Source: Planctomycetota bacterium
Lineage (GTDB): Bacteria; Planctomycetota; UBA1135; GCA-002686595
Assembly: GCA_009691855.1 (NCBI GenBank)
Contig: SIAI01000032.1
Span: forward strand, 1-53,144
Reading direction: 5' to 3'
DNA length: 53,144 bases
Shown here: in pieces, positions 24,500 to 33,222 of the stretch
Layout of the letters: every line of letters begins with the position of its first letter
Numbering within the stretch: the first letter of the stretch is position 1
Notes under the pieces: model-generated
The model's database searches: none
Seen by the model: only the letters and a program-made list of their open reading frames with translations
What the model was told of the DNA's origin: nothing
Position numbers and translations under genes: made by a program

Positions 24500-27400
24500 A
24501 TGGCTGACCGCGGCGACACCCACTATCGCGTCGGCAAGCTGAACGCCTGGTTCGCGGGCTCCAGCTTGTTCCTGCTCGTGGCCACCTTCTGGATGGTGAT
24601 CGACGACTGGGATCGCCCGTGGAAGGGCTACCAGCGCGAGTTCAGGGACATGGAGGTCGCGCGCGCGCGCGCGCAGCTCGAGACGCCCGAATCCAAAGCC
24701 GTGCTGGCCGAGGAAGAGCGTCTGCGCGGCGAACTCGTGCAGGCCCAGGCCGCGCTGGCCGCCAAGCAAGACGCCCTGGATACCGCACGCCAAGAGCTGC
24801 GCAACAAGAAGGGCAGCGCCTTCAAGGCCACCGAATCGGAGAAGAAGGCCAAGCAGGTCAACAACTGGGAGCGCTTCCTGACCGAGGAAGAGCGCCTGCA
24901 TCTCGGCGACCAGACGCTCAACGCTGCGCGCCTCAAGGGCGTCGAGGACGAGCTTGCGCGCTTGGCGGGCCTCAAGCAGGAGGCCGACGCCGCCGTGGTC
25001 GCGCAGGAGCGGCGCATCAAGGACATGGAGCTGGAGGCCACGCTGGCCGAGATCTCCTTCAAGAACTCCGGCAAGAGCCTCGAGCTCGTGCGCAAGAAGC
25101 TCGACACGCTGGCGCCCTCCGACCTGCCCACGCAGGTCGCCAACGTCATCCGCGACTTCCCCGGCCTGGACTTCATCGGTCCGAGCCTGAAGGTGCAGAA
25201 GGTCCTGCCGCCCGACCTGACCTTCGAGCTGAACTTCGTGAAGAAGCGGCGCATCGACATGTGCCAGACGTGTCACGTGCCGGTCGACCACGACGGTTAC
25301 GCCGGCGAGCAGAACCCGTTCGGCACGCACCCGCGCCTGGACCTCTACCTGACGGCGAAGTCAGCGCATCCGCAAAGCGAGTTCGGCTGCACGATCTGTC
25401 ACCGCGGCGCGGGCGAGGCGCTCGACTTCCAGCGCACCGACCACCGCCCCAGCGACGAGGCCGAGGCGAAGAAGTGGGAAGAGGAGCACGACTGGCACAA
25501 GCAGCACCACTGGGACTACCCGATGCTGCCCTCGAAGTACGTCGAGGCGAGTTGCGTGCAGTGCCACAAGACCTCTATGGAGCTGATCGAGCCGGACGCG
25601 CCCAAGGTGGCCGAGGGCTTCCACCTGTTCGAGCGCTACGGCTGCTACGCCTGTCACAAGGTCGACTGGTTCCCGACCAAGCGCCGCCCCGGGCCGTCGC
25701 TGGCGCGCGTCGCGCAGAAGACCACGCGCGAGTTCATCGACAGCTGGATCACGAACCCCAAAGCGTTCCGCCCGACCACGTGGATGCCGCAGATCTTCCA
25801 CCTGGAGAACTACGGTGCGGACGTGACCGTGGCGAACTCCGAGTACGGTGCCGGCCGCCCGATCATGGGCGACGAGTGGAGCGACGCGGCCATCGCCGCG
25901 GTCAGCGCCTTCGTGCGCTCGCGCGCCGACAGCCAGCCGATGCCCGAGATCCCGCTGGCAGGCGATGCCGCGCGCGGCCGTGAGACCTTCCGCCTGGTGG
26001 GCTGCCTCGCGTGCCACAACATGGCTCCTTTCGGCGAGGAAGAGCGGGCCGCCGAGAAGGATGGAGCCAACCAGCGCCGCGTCACCAACGAGCACGGCCC
26101 GAACCTGCGCGGCGTCGCCACCAAGGTGAAGCCTGAGTGGCTCTACAGCTGGATCAAGGACCCGCAGGCCTACTGGAGCGAGACGCGCATGCCCAACCTG
26201 CGCCTCTCCGACCAGGAGGCGGCCGACATCGTCGCCTACGTCTTCGCCGATCCGCTGTTCCAGGACGTGCCCGCCGGCTGGAGCGCGGGGGCCGTCGGCT
26301 ACAAGCGCGACGTGCTCGAGGAACAGGCGCGCTGGTTCTTCAACCGCGACCTGCGCGAGGACCTCAAGCAGCGCTTCCAGGGCGAGTGGAAGGACGACGA
26401 GGCGCTGCTCGTCGCGCTGGGGCAGAAGTGGGTGCTCGCGCAGGGCTGCCACTCGTGCCACCAGATCCCCGGCCTCGAGGACGCGCAGCCGATCGGCACC
26501 GAGCTCACGACCTGGGCAACGAAGACGGTCGACAAGCTCGACTTCGGCTTCATGCCCGAGATCCTGGCCGAGCAGCACGGCTGGAACCACGAACAGACGC
26601 TGGAGTTCAAGGAGTACCGCGAGAACTTCCTCGAGCAGAAGCTCGCCGAACCGCGCTCCTACGACCGGCGCAAGATCAAGAACCCGACCGAGCGGCTGAA
26701 GATGCCGTGGTTCAACTTCACCCCGCAGCAGATCGAGGCCATCACCTGCTTCGTGACGGGGCTGGTGAACGACGAGGTGCAGCATGCCAAGATGGTCCCG
26801 ACCAGCGCGCAGCTCGCCATGGACACGGGCCTGCGCGTGGTGCGCCAGAAGAACTGCGCCGCGTGCCACCAGCTCGAGCCGGGGCAGATCGCCTTCAAGG
26901 ACGACTCCGGCACCGAGCACTCGGTGCACGGCCAGCTCGTGGTCTTCGACGAGGACAAGCTGCCGCCGCCGATGAAGGGCTTCGCCGACTACGTCGCCAA
27001 GTACGAGGCCGACGTGGGCACGCTCGACGAGATCATCGTGCGCCTGCTCGAGCCGGTGCCCGGCCTCGGCGAGGTGGGCGACACGGTGCTGATCGAGGAC
27101 AAGGCCAGCGTCCGCACCACGCCCGCTCACGGTGGCGACATCGTCGACCTGATCAACGAGTATTACCTGTACTCCGATGACCAGCACGAGGACGTCGCCG
27201 ATGTCGACGGCCAGCGCCGCACGTACACCGAAGAGCAGTACGACAAGATCCGCTGGACCTTCGCCCCGCCGGTGCTGTGGAACGAGGGCGGCAAGCTGCA
27301 GCGCGAGTGGTTCTACCAGTTCCTGCTCGACCCGAGTCCGCTGCGCCAGCAGCTGCGCGTGCGCATGCCCAGCTTCCATTGGGGCGAGGGCGAGCCCGGC

Positions 27401-28054
27401 GCGGTGGCGGACTACTTCGCCAACCGCTCCGCGCTCGACTGGCCCTCGCGCTACGCGCGCAAGCTCCTGCTGAAGACCGAGAAGACCTCCGCCGAGGCCG
27501 CCGCCGACATGGAGCGCTTGGTAGTCGAGAAGAAGCTCGCCAAGAAGATCCCGGCCGCCGTGATCCAGGGCATCGTCGAGAAAAAACCGGTCGAGACCGC
27601 CACCGGCCTGGACTTCCTGAAGCGCTACGGCGACGCCCTGGGCTTCGCTCTGGCGGGTTCCGTGGATCCCGACTACGAGGCCGTCAGCCAGCGCTCACCC
27701 GGCGCGCTCGGGCCCGTACTCGCCTCCGATCCGGGGTACTTCCAGAAGGTGCACGACCTTGCCATCAAGGGGCCGAACTGCGTGCAGTGCCACTTCCTGC
27801 AGGGCGCTGCGCCGACCCAGTCGAACCCCATCGCCTGGGCCCCGGATCTGGACCACACGCGTGAGCGCCTACGCCCCGACTGGGTGCGCGAGTGGCTCAC
27901 CGATCCGGCCAAGATCTACCCCGGTACCTCGATGCCAGCCAACTTCTCCGGCGACCCGCCGCAGTGGCAAGAGTTCCTGCCCGAGCCCAATGCGCAGCAG
28001 ATCGAAGCGGTCCTGACCTGGCTCTACAACCTGGATCGCGCCGTACGTAACTGA
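24500..28054 (+). CDS. Large octaheme c-type cytochrome of the bc complex
   Basis: 1184 residues, starting three bases after the previous stop. An N-terminal membrane helix (FAGSSLFLLVATFWMVIDDW) is followed by a long charged coiled coil (about 45-215). Eight heme-c sites follow: CQTCH 255, CTICH 297, CVQCH 352, CYACH 382, CLACH 502, CHSCH 650, CAACH 786 and CVQCH 1094. Between them are cytochrome-c-like LYSWIKDPQAYWSETRMPNL-type segments that supply axial Met. It should carry electrons from the Rieske centre to periplasmic acceptors. The coiled coil is unusual for a cytochrome and could reach across or along the periplasm. Confidence 0.9.
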   Translation: MADRGDTHYRVGKLNAWFAGSSLFLLVATFWMVIDDWDRPWKGYQREFRDMEVARARAQLETPESKAVLAEEERLRGELVQAQAALAAKQDALDTARQELRNKKGSAFKATESEKKAKQVNNWERFLTEEERLHLGDQTLNAARLKGVEDELARLAGLKQEADAAVVAQERRIKDMELEATLAEISFKNSGKSLELVRKKLDTLAPSDLPTQVANVIRDFPGLDFIGPSLKVQKVLPPDLTFELNFVKKRRIDMCQTCHVPVDHDGYAGEQNPFGTHPRLDLYLTAKSAHPQSEFGCTICHRGAGEALDFQRTDHRPSDEAEAKKWEEEHDWHKQHHWDYPMLPSKYVEASCVQCHKTSMELIEPDAPKVAEGFHLFERYGCYACHKVDWFPTKRRPGPSLARVAQKTTREFIDSWITNPKAFRPTTWMPQIFHLENYGADVTVANSEYGAGRPIMGDEWSDAAIAAVSAFVRSRADSQPMPEIPLAGDAARGRETFRLVGCLACHNMAPFGEEERAAEKDGANQRRVTNEHGPNLRGVATKVKPEWLYSWIKDPQAYWSETRMPNLRLSDQEAADIVAYVFADPLFQDVPAGWSAGAVGYKRDVLEEQARWFFNRDLREDLKQRFQGEWKDDEALLVALGQKWVLAQGCHSCHQIPGLEDAQPIGTELTTWATKTVDKLDFGFMPEILAEQHGWNHEQTLEFKEYRENFLEQKLAEPRSYDRRKIKNPTERLKMPWFNFTPQQIEAITCFVTGLVNDEVQHAKMVPTSAQLAMDTGLRVVRQKNCAACHQLEPGQIAFKDDSGTEHSVHGQLVVFDEDKLPPPMKGFADYVAKYEADVGTLDEIIVRLLEPVPGLGEVGDTVLIEDKASVRTTPAHGGDIVDLINEYYLYSDDQHEDVADVDGQRRTYTEEQYDKIRWTFAPPVLWNEGGKLQREWFYQFLLDPSPLRQQLRVRMPSFHWGEGEPGAVADYFANRSALDWPSRYARKLLLKTEKTSAEAAADMERLVVEKKLAKKIPAAVIQGIVEKKPVETATGLDFLKRYGDALGFALAGSVDPDYEAVSQRSPGALGPVLASDPGYFQKVHDLAIKGPNCVQCHFLQGAAPTQSNPIAWAPDLDHTRERLRPDWVREWLTDPAKIYPGTSMPANFSGDPPQWQEFLPEPNAQQIEAVLTWLYNLDRAVRN

Positions 28055-28139
28055 GAGCCCGAAGGCGTGGCCCTGCGCCGGAACGGCGCGGGCCAAGCCT
28101 CGGGCGCGAAGCCTCCAGGGCACGAGTCCCTCGCGCCCC
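28052..28139 (+). repeat. Structured element C, copy 2 (3' of the octaheme gene)
   Basis: It starts at the TGA stop codon (TGAGAGC, as in copy 1). The first hairpin pairs TGGCCCtGCGCCG with CGGCGCGGGCCA, extended by outer GCCCG/CGGGC and AGGC/GCCT pairs. The second pairs GGGCGCGA with TCGCGCCC, enclosing CCAGGGCACGAGTCC. It sits between the octaheme cytochrome and the cupredoxin gene and could tune expression across the operon. Confidence 0.65.
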
Positions 28140-28173
28140 CTCCCGAAAACCACCGACCCCAGCTCCACCCGCC

Positions 28174-28938
28174 ATGCTCACACTCTCTCTGTTCCTCGCC
28201 GCCAGCGCGCTCAGCGCTCGTCCCGCCGACCCCGTGGTGCCCGTGACGGCCGCGCAGCCCAATCACGCCGACGAGCTCGGCTCGATCTCGGGCAAGATCG
28301 TGTGGGAGGGCGAGCGCCCCGCGCCCAAGCCCGACATCGTCATGGACGAGAAGGCCACCACGGGCTGCAAGCACGACTCGATCAACAAGAAGGATGAGTC
28401 GTTGATGATCGACGACAAGGGCGGCGTCGCCAACGTCGTGCTGACGATCGAGGTCGCCGGGGCCGAAAAGAAGATGCCGGCCGAGCCGATCGAGTTCGAC
28501 CAGGAGGGCTGCCACTTCGACCCGCACGTGGCCGTGGTCCCCGCCGGAGCGACGCTGCGCTTCGCCAACTCCGACGACACGAACCACAACCTGCACATCT
28601 ACCCCAAGAAGAACGAGGGCTTCAACACCAACGTCGCGGTCAAGGGCACGCTCGAAAAGGTGTTCGCCAAGGCCGAGGTCATCGACATCAAGTGCGACAT
28701 CCACCCGTGGATGAAGGGCTACATCGTGGTCACGGACGCGAGTCACTTCGCCAAGAGCGGCGCGGACGGCACGTTCACGATCGCCGGCCTGCCCCCGGGC
28801 GACTACGAGCTCAACTGGTGGCACGAGGAGCTGGGCAAGGGCAAGACCGCCAAGGTCCACGTCGAGGCCGGCAAGGTAGCCACGCTCGAGCACAAGGTCA
28901 GCGCCAAGGCCGCTGGCGGCGGCGGGCGCCGCAAGTAG
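28174..28938 (+). CDS. Cupredoxin-like exported protein with carboxypeptidase-regulatory domain
   Basis: 254 residues with a signal peptide (MLTLSLFLAASALSARPA). Residues about 35-190 resemble a plastocyanin-like fold: VAVVPAGATLRFANSDDTNH and NLHIYPKKN on one side, and the C-x2-H-x2-M motif of type-1 copper sites in KCDIHPWMKG. The C-terminal GTFTIAGLPPGDYELNWWHE is a carboxypeptidase-regulatory-like strand set. Copper binding is plausible but not proven. Its place at the end of the bc operon suggests an electron carrier or a copper-linked partner of the octaheme cytochrome. Confidence 0.75.
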   Translation: MLTLSLFLAASALSARPADPVVPVTAAQPNHADELGSISGKIVWEGERPAPKPDIVMDEKATTGCKHDSINKKDESLMIDDKGGVANVVLTIEVAGAEKKMPAEPIEFDQEGCHFDPHVAVVPAGATLRFANSDDTNHNLHIYPKKNEGFNTNVAVKGTLEKVFAKAEVIDIKCDIHPWMKGYIVVTDASHFAKSGADGTFTIAGLPPGDYELNWWHEELGKGKTAKVHVEAGKVATLEHKVSAKAAGGGGRRK

Positions 28939-28985
28939 TCCCGCACGCTGAGGGCGTCGTGGATCCCACGCGCCCGACCGCGACC

Positions 28986-29028
28986 TGGAAGACGCTTCCC
29001 ACTCCGAGGGGGCGTCTTCCTTGTTTCA
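28986..29028 (+). terminator. Rho-independent terminator of the bc operon
   Basis: GGAAGACGC pairs with GCGTCTTCC around a short loop that can itself pair (TTCCC/GAGGG), followed by TTGTTT. It stands between the cupredoxin gene and a convergent small gene. Confidence 0.7.
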
Positions 29029-29334
29029 GGAGGTCGCGTCGGGGCGCGGGAGCTCGTCGTCCCAGCGCTCGAACCAGCCGGGCGGCTTCCAGCCGTGCAG
29101 CATGGAGGCCACGCTCGACAGCGCGCGGAGGTCCTCGCTGGTTCCGCCCGCGCGCTCGATCGCCACGCGCCGGCCTTCCTCGGCGAAGCTGCGCTCGACC
29201 AGCTCGAGCAGCAGGCGCTGCTTGGCCGGTTCGGCCGCGGCGGCGCGCTCGACCAGGGGCTGCAGGCGCCGGCCGAAGTCGAGTGAGACGCTGTAGCGGC
29301 TGCACAGGCGAGCGATGAAGCGTCGCGGGTCCAC
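29026..29334 (-). CDS. Small protein of unknown function
   Basis: 102 residues from GTG 29334, no signal peptide. It is largely helical and charged (RRLQPLVERAAAAEPAKQRL, LLELVERSFAEEGRRVAIER) and ends with an aromatic-rich LHGWKPPGWFERWDDELP. No family recognised. Composition and codon order look like a real cytoplasmic protein, and its stop lies at the terminator of the convergent operon. Confidence 0.6.
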   Translation of the reverse strand: MDPRRFIARLCSRYSVSLDFGRRLQPLVERAAAAEPAKQRLLLELVERSFAEEGRRVAIERAGGTSEDLRALSSVASMLHGWKPPGWFERWDDELPRPDATS

Positions 29335-29485
29335 GCGGAAAACCTACCCCGCAGCGTCTCCCGAGGCCGGGAAGAGCTCGGGCGGCCCCCTTTCCGCACC
29401 CGCCCTCAAGAGCCCGTGAGCGGGGGATCGATGGGGGAGGCCGCGCGCTTCCTCCCCGGCGCGCGCGGGCCCCGGTCCTCTCCCC

Positions 29486-30058
29486 ATGCGCCTTCTTCTC
29501 GCCTGCGGCGTGCTGTTCGTCGCCGATCTGTTGCTCGCCCTGGTCCTGCCCGCGCGCGAAGCCGGCGCCGGCACCGCCCTGCGCCTGCCGTTGCCGGAGC
29601 TCGTGCAGCGCTCTGAACTGGTGCTCGAGGCCCACGTCCTCGCCGCCGAGCCGCGCGAGGCCGACGGGATCCTGGCCACCGAGTACCTGCTCGAGGTCGA
29701 ACGCACCTTCAAGGGCCAGGACCAGAGCTACCGCACGCTGCGCCTGCCGGGCGGCGTGCGCGCCGACGGCAGCGGGCTGCTGGTGCCCGGCGTGCCGCAC
29801 CTCGCCCCGGGCGAGGAAGCGCTGCTCTTCCTGAGCGCCGAGAACGCGCGCGGTCTGCGCCTGCCCACAGGCCTGGCGCAGGGCAAGTTCGGCGTGCAGC
29901 GCCTCGGCGACGGCACGAAGCACCTGGTGCGCGACACGGCCGGTCTCGCGCTGGTCGGTCCGGGAGGGAACGCGCCCGGCGCGCGCACGATCGAGGACTA
30001 TGCCGGCCTCGTCGCCGGCATCGAGGCCGCCCTCGCGCAGAGCGGGGGCGCGCGGTGA
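29486..30058 (+). CDS. Exported protein of unknown function
   Basis: 190 residues. A hydrophobic signal (MRLLLACGVLFVADLLLALV) is followed by a compact beta-rich domain with VQRSELVLEAHVLAAEPREA, TEYLLEVERTFKGQ and a LAPGEEALLFLS segment. This pattern is often seen in exported proteins next to matrixin-like proteases. Its TGA overlaps the GTG of the next gene (GTGA), so the two should be co-translated. It may help fold or inhibit the protease; that is inference from coupling only. Confidence 0.65.
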   Translation: MRLLLACGVLFVADLLLALVLPAREAGAGTALRLPLPELVQRSELVLEAHVLAAEPREADGILATEYLLEVERTFKGQDQSYRTLRLPGGVRADGSGLLVPGVPHLAPGEEALLFLSAENARGLRLPTGLAQGKFGVQRLGDGTKHLVRDTAGLALVGPGGNAPGARTIEDYAGLVAGIEAALAQSGGAR

Positions 30059-32247
30059 GGAAGCTCTTCGTCGCGCTGGGCGTCGCCGCGCTGATCGCGT
30101 ACCCCGCCGCCCGTCTGGCGGCGCACGTGCGGCTGATCCATCCCACCAGCGGCGCGGCGCTGCGCTGGAGCGCGCCCACGAACGTCGGCATCGTGATCAA
30201 CTCCGACGGCTCCGACGACATCGGCGACGGCAGTCACGAGACCGCGCTGCGCCTCGCGATCCAGAACTGGAACACGCTCACCGGCACGACCGTGACGCTG
30301 GTCGAGGACGACTCGGCCACCAGCCAGGCGCGGCGCGACTACGAGGCGACCGACGTGCACCTGATCCTGTTCGACGAGTCGAACGACTCGGGCTTCTTCC
30401 CGCCCGGCTCGCCGGTGGTGGCGCTGACGCCGATCTGGTTCTTCTCGAACGGCGTGATCCAGGACGCCGACGTGCTGTTCAACGGCTCGGCCTTCCAGTT
30501 CACGACCGAGGGCACGGGCGGCCGCTTCGACATCCAGGACGTGGCCACGCACGAGCTCGGACACCTGCTCGGCCTCGACCACGACGGGCTGGCCAGCGCG
30601 ACGATGTATCCCTACGTCGATCAGGGCGTGGTGCTGCAGCGCAGCCCCTCGGCCGACGAGCTCGCCGGCCTGCGCGACGCCTACCCTTCGGGCGCCTTCG
30701 GTCAGATCACCGGCACGGTGCGCCGCGCGAGCGACAACTCGGTGGTTGCCGGCGCCTACGTCGTCGCACGCGACGACCAGAGCCGCACGCGCGCCACGAT
30801 CCTGGCCAACGCCAGCGGCGCCTTCACCCTGCGCGGGCTCGAGCCGGACGTGTACACCGTTTACGCGCGGCCCTTCGACGGCCCGGTGGACGAGGACAAC
30901 CTGAGCTCGGGCTGGAGCGGCAAGATCGACACCGACTTCGAGCCGACCTTCTACGCAGGCACGGCCGCGATCACGGGCACGAACACCGTGGCCCTGGGCA
31001 CGCTGGTCGTGGGCGCCGACGTCTCGTTGAGCCTCGGCTCGCCGATCGACACCTTCCCGATCCGTGCCACGGCGGGTGCGAGCCAGACGATCTTCCTGCA
31101 CGGCTCGGGGCTGTTCACGGGCGCGACGCTGACGGCCAGCGACCCCGACCTGATCCTCGGCGCGCCGCTGTGGTTCGGCACGCAGCTCTCGGTGCAGGTC
31201 ACCGTGCCGGGCGGCGAGGCCAGCGGGCACGTGGACCTCACCGTGACGAACGCCAGCGGCGACGTGTCGGTGCTGCCGGGCGCGCTCGAGCTCACGCCGC
31301 TCGCGCCCGCCGTCACCTCCGTCCTGCCCACCAGCGGCACGGTGCACGGCGGTGACGCGCTCACGATCACGGGCAGCGAGTTCGCACTCGGCGACCGCGT
31401 CGTGATCGGCGACCGCATCTACACCGACGGCGTGGACGCCACGGTGGTGGACGCGAACACGATCACGCTCACGACCGCCGCCACCCTGGTCGGCGTGCAC
31501 GACGTGGTCGTGATCGACGCTTGCGGCCTGGAGGGCCGCGCCGACGACGCCTTCCAGGTGCTCTCCGCGCCGAGCCTGAACAAGGTCCTGCCGCGCGCCG
31601 GCGACTCGCTGGGCGGCACGAGCGTGGTCCTGGCCGGCGACGGCTTTGTCGAGGGCATGCAGGTGCGCATCGACGGCATCGACCAGGGTCCGATCGCGGT
31701 GAGCCTGCAGGAAGCGCGCTTCACCACCGTGGGCGGCGCGATCGGCGGGCCCTACGTGCTCGAGCTCGAGAACCCCGACGGCGCGCTGGCCTCGCAGGTC
31801 TTCGCCTACGCGAACCAGCTCGACCCCGTCGTGGACGACGTCACGCCCGCCACCGGCTCGAAGAAGGGCGGCACGCAGGTCACGCTCCACGGCGCGAACT
31901 TCACCCCGACGATGAGCGTGTCCTTCCTGGCCACCCTCGACGGCACCGAGGTCCCGGCCGCGAGCGTGAGCTTCGTCGATGCGAACACGCTGATGGTGAC
32001 GACGCCGCAGCATGCGCAGGGCGCCGCGAGCCTCCTGATCGCCGACGCGAACAACGTGGGTACGCTGCGCGAAAGCGCCTTCACCTTCACGGGCGGCGGT
32101 GGCGGCGGCGGCGGCTGCTACACCGTCCCCTTCGAGGACCCACGCGGCCTGCGCGCGGTGCTCGAGGGTGCGTGGTGGCTCGCGCTCGTGCTCGGCGTGC
32201 TGTGGCTGCGCGCGCGGCGAGTGCGCGGGGCCGCGGCGACGGCGTAG
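30055..32247 (+). CDS. Matrixin-like zinc protease with IPT/TIG domains and C-terminal anchor
   Basis: 730 residues from GTG 30055. A signal peptide is followed by a matrixin-like domain with zinc site HELGHLLGLDHD (about 165-176) and the Met-turn ATMYPY. A carboxypeptidase-regulatory-like domain covers about 219-285 (GQITGTVRRASDNSVVAGAY). Three IPT/TIG Ig-like domains follow from about 420 (SVLPTSGTVHGGDALTITGS; KVLPRAGDSLGGTSVVLAGD; DVTPATGSKKGGTQVTLHGA). The C-terminus is poly-Gly, then Cys, a membrane helix (WWLALVLGVLWL) and Arg-rich RARRVRG, a pattern resembling MYXO-CTERM sorting tails. It should act on proteins at or outside the cell surface. Confidence 0.82.
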   Translation: MRKLFVALGVAALIAYPAARLAAHVRLIHPTSGAALRWSAPTNVGIVINSDGSDDIGDGSHETALRLAIQNWNTLTGTTVTLVEDDSATSQARRDYEATDVHLILFDESNDSGFFPPGSPVVALTPIWFFSNGVIQDADVLFNGSAFQFTTEGTGGRFDIQDVATHELGHLLGLDHDGLASATMYPYVDQGVVLQRSPSADELAGLRDAYPSGAFGQITGTVRRASDNSVVAGAYVVARDDQSRTRATILANASGAFTLRGLEPDVYTVYARPFDGPVDEDNLSSGWSGKIDTDFEPTFYAGTAAITGTNTVALGTLVVGADVSLSLGSPIDTFPIRATAGASQTIFLHGSGLFTGATLTASDPDLILGAPLWFGTQLSVQVTVPGGEASGHVDLTVTNASGDVSVLPGALELTPLAPAVTSVLPTSGTVHGGDALTITGSEFALGDRVVIGDRIYTDGVDATVVDANTITLTTAATLVGVHDVVVIDACGLEGRADDAFQVLSAPSLNKVLPRAGDSLGGTSVVLAGDGFVEGMQVRIDGIDQGPIAVSLQEARFTTVGGAIGGPYVLELENPDGALASQVFAYANQLDPVVDDVTPATGSKKGGTQVTLHGANFTPTMSVSFLATLDGTEVPAASVSFVDANTLMVTTPQHAQGAASLLIADANNVGTLRESAFTFTGGGGGGGGCYTVPFEDPRGLRAVLEGAWWLALVLGVLWLRARRVRGAAATA

Positions 32248-32298
32248 CGCTCCACTCCAGAGGAAGAACGGATCGAGTCAGGCGTCTCCGGAGGCGCC

Positions 32299-32775
32299 AT
32301 GACGGAGAACAGCGAGCTCGAACGAGCGTTCGAGGTCCCCACGGCCAGACGGAAGCTCCCGTTGTGGGCGAGGCTCCTGATAGCGCTGGCGCTGGTCTCG
32401 GTCGTTCCATGCGTCGGGTTGCTGGCCACGCTGGTCGTGCCGAACGTCGTCTACAAGCTGGCGCGAGCGAACGTCGTCAAGGCCAAGGCGGACATCAACT
32501 CGATCTCCGGCGCCGTCACCAGCTACGCGATCGACAACGGCGGCCGGTATCCCGATTCCCTCGAGGTCCTGTGGCGACCGGATTCGCGTGGCTTCGCCTA
32601 CCTGGCCGCGGAGGGCCCGCTCGACGATCCCTGGGGCAAGCCCTACGGCTACGAGCCGCCTTCACCCGGCAGCTCGAAGTTCCGCGTCTTCTCCCTGGGC
32701 GCCGACGGCAAGCCCGGCGGCGAGGGCGACGACCGGGACATCGACAACGTGCTCATCAAGGACGGCAAGATCTGA
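32299..32775 (+). CDS. GspG-like protein without prepilin cleavage motif, copy 1
   Basis: 158 residues. GGAGG lies four bases before the ATG. After a 30-residue cytoplasmic N-terminus comes a membrane helix (LLIALALVSVVPCVGLLATL) running directly into the classic GspG helix (VVPNVVYKLARANVVKAKAD). The globular domain follows: YAIDNGGRYPDSLEVLWRPD, DDPWGKPYGYEPPSPGSSKF and FSLGADGKPGGEGDDRDIDN. The Gly-Phe-x5-Glu prepilin peptidase site is absent, so it is probably a membrane-anchored relative, not a processed pseudopilin. Confidence 0.8.
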   Translation: MTENSELERAFEVPTARRKLPLWARLLIALALVSVVPCVGLLATLVVPNVVYKLARANVVKAKADINSISGAVTSYAIDNGGRYPDSLEVLWRPDSRGFAYLAAEGPLDDPWGKPYGYEPPSPGSSKFRVFSLGADGKPGGEGDDRDIDNVLIKDGKI

Positions 32776-32781
32776 GGTTCC

Positions 32782-33222
32782 ATGGATCAGGAGAGTCAGG
32801 AGAACTCGCCCTCTGTCAGGCCGCTGATGCTCGGACTGATCTCCTGCTTGTTGCTGGCGATCCTGGTCGTGCCCAAACTCGTGAGCCGGCTTGGTCGAAC
32901 CGTCTGCCCGAAGACGAACGCCGACGTCAGCGCGCTTGCGGGCGCGGTCTCGGAGTACGCCGCCGATCACGGTGGGCTCTACCCACGGTCGCTGGAGGAA
33001 CTCCTGGCGCCTGGCTCGCGCGGGATTCGCTACCTCGACCTCGACGTCTTGCCGCGCGATCCGTGGGGGCGCCCCTATCGCTACGAGCCGCCTTCAACGA
33101 GCTCTGCGCGCCCGCGCATCTTCACGCTCGGCGCCGACGGCGAAGCGGGCGGAGCGGGCGAGGACCGCGACCTCAGCTTCCCGGAAGAGCCGCTCCATCG
33201 GCGCGTCGATGGGGGGCGATGA
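32782..33222 (+). CDS. GspG-like protein without prepilin cleavage motif, copy 2
   Basis: 146 residues, six bases after copy 1, with GAGG four bases before the ATG. It has a membrane helix (LMLGLISCLLLAILVVPKLV) and a GspG-like globular domain (YAADHGGLYPRSLEELLAPG, LPRDPWGRPYRYEPPS, FTLGADGEAGGAGEDRDLSF). It also lacks the prepilin motif. It is clearly a paralogue of both neighbours, so the cluster arose by tandem duplication. Confidence 0.8.
   Translation: MDQESQENSPSVRPLMLGLISCLLLAILVVPKLVSRLGRTVCPKTNADVSALAGAVSEYAADHGGLYPRSLEELLAPGSRGIRYLDLDVLPRDPWGRPYRYEPPSTSSARPRIFTLGADGEAGGAGEDRDLSFPEEPLHRRVDGGR

Noticed and set aside
28100..28142. Part of element C looks like the T-arm and acceptor end of a tRNA (GGGCACGAGTCCCTCGCGCCC)
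   Set aside because: The T-loop lacks the TTC start, and no D-arm or anticodon arm fits upstream. The copy at 10051 fails in the same way.
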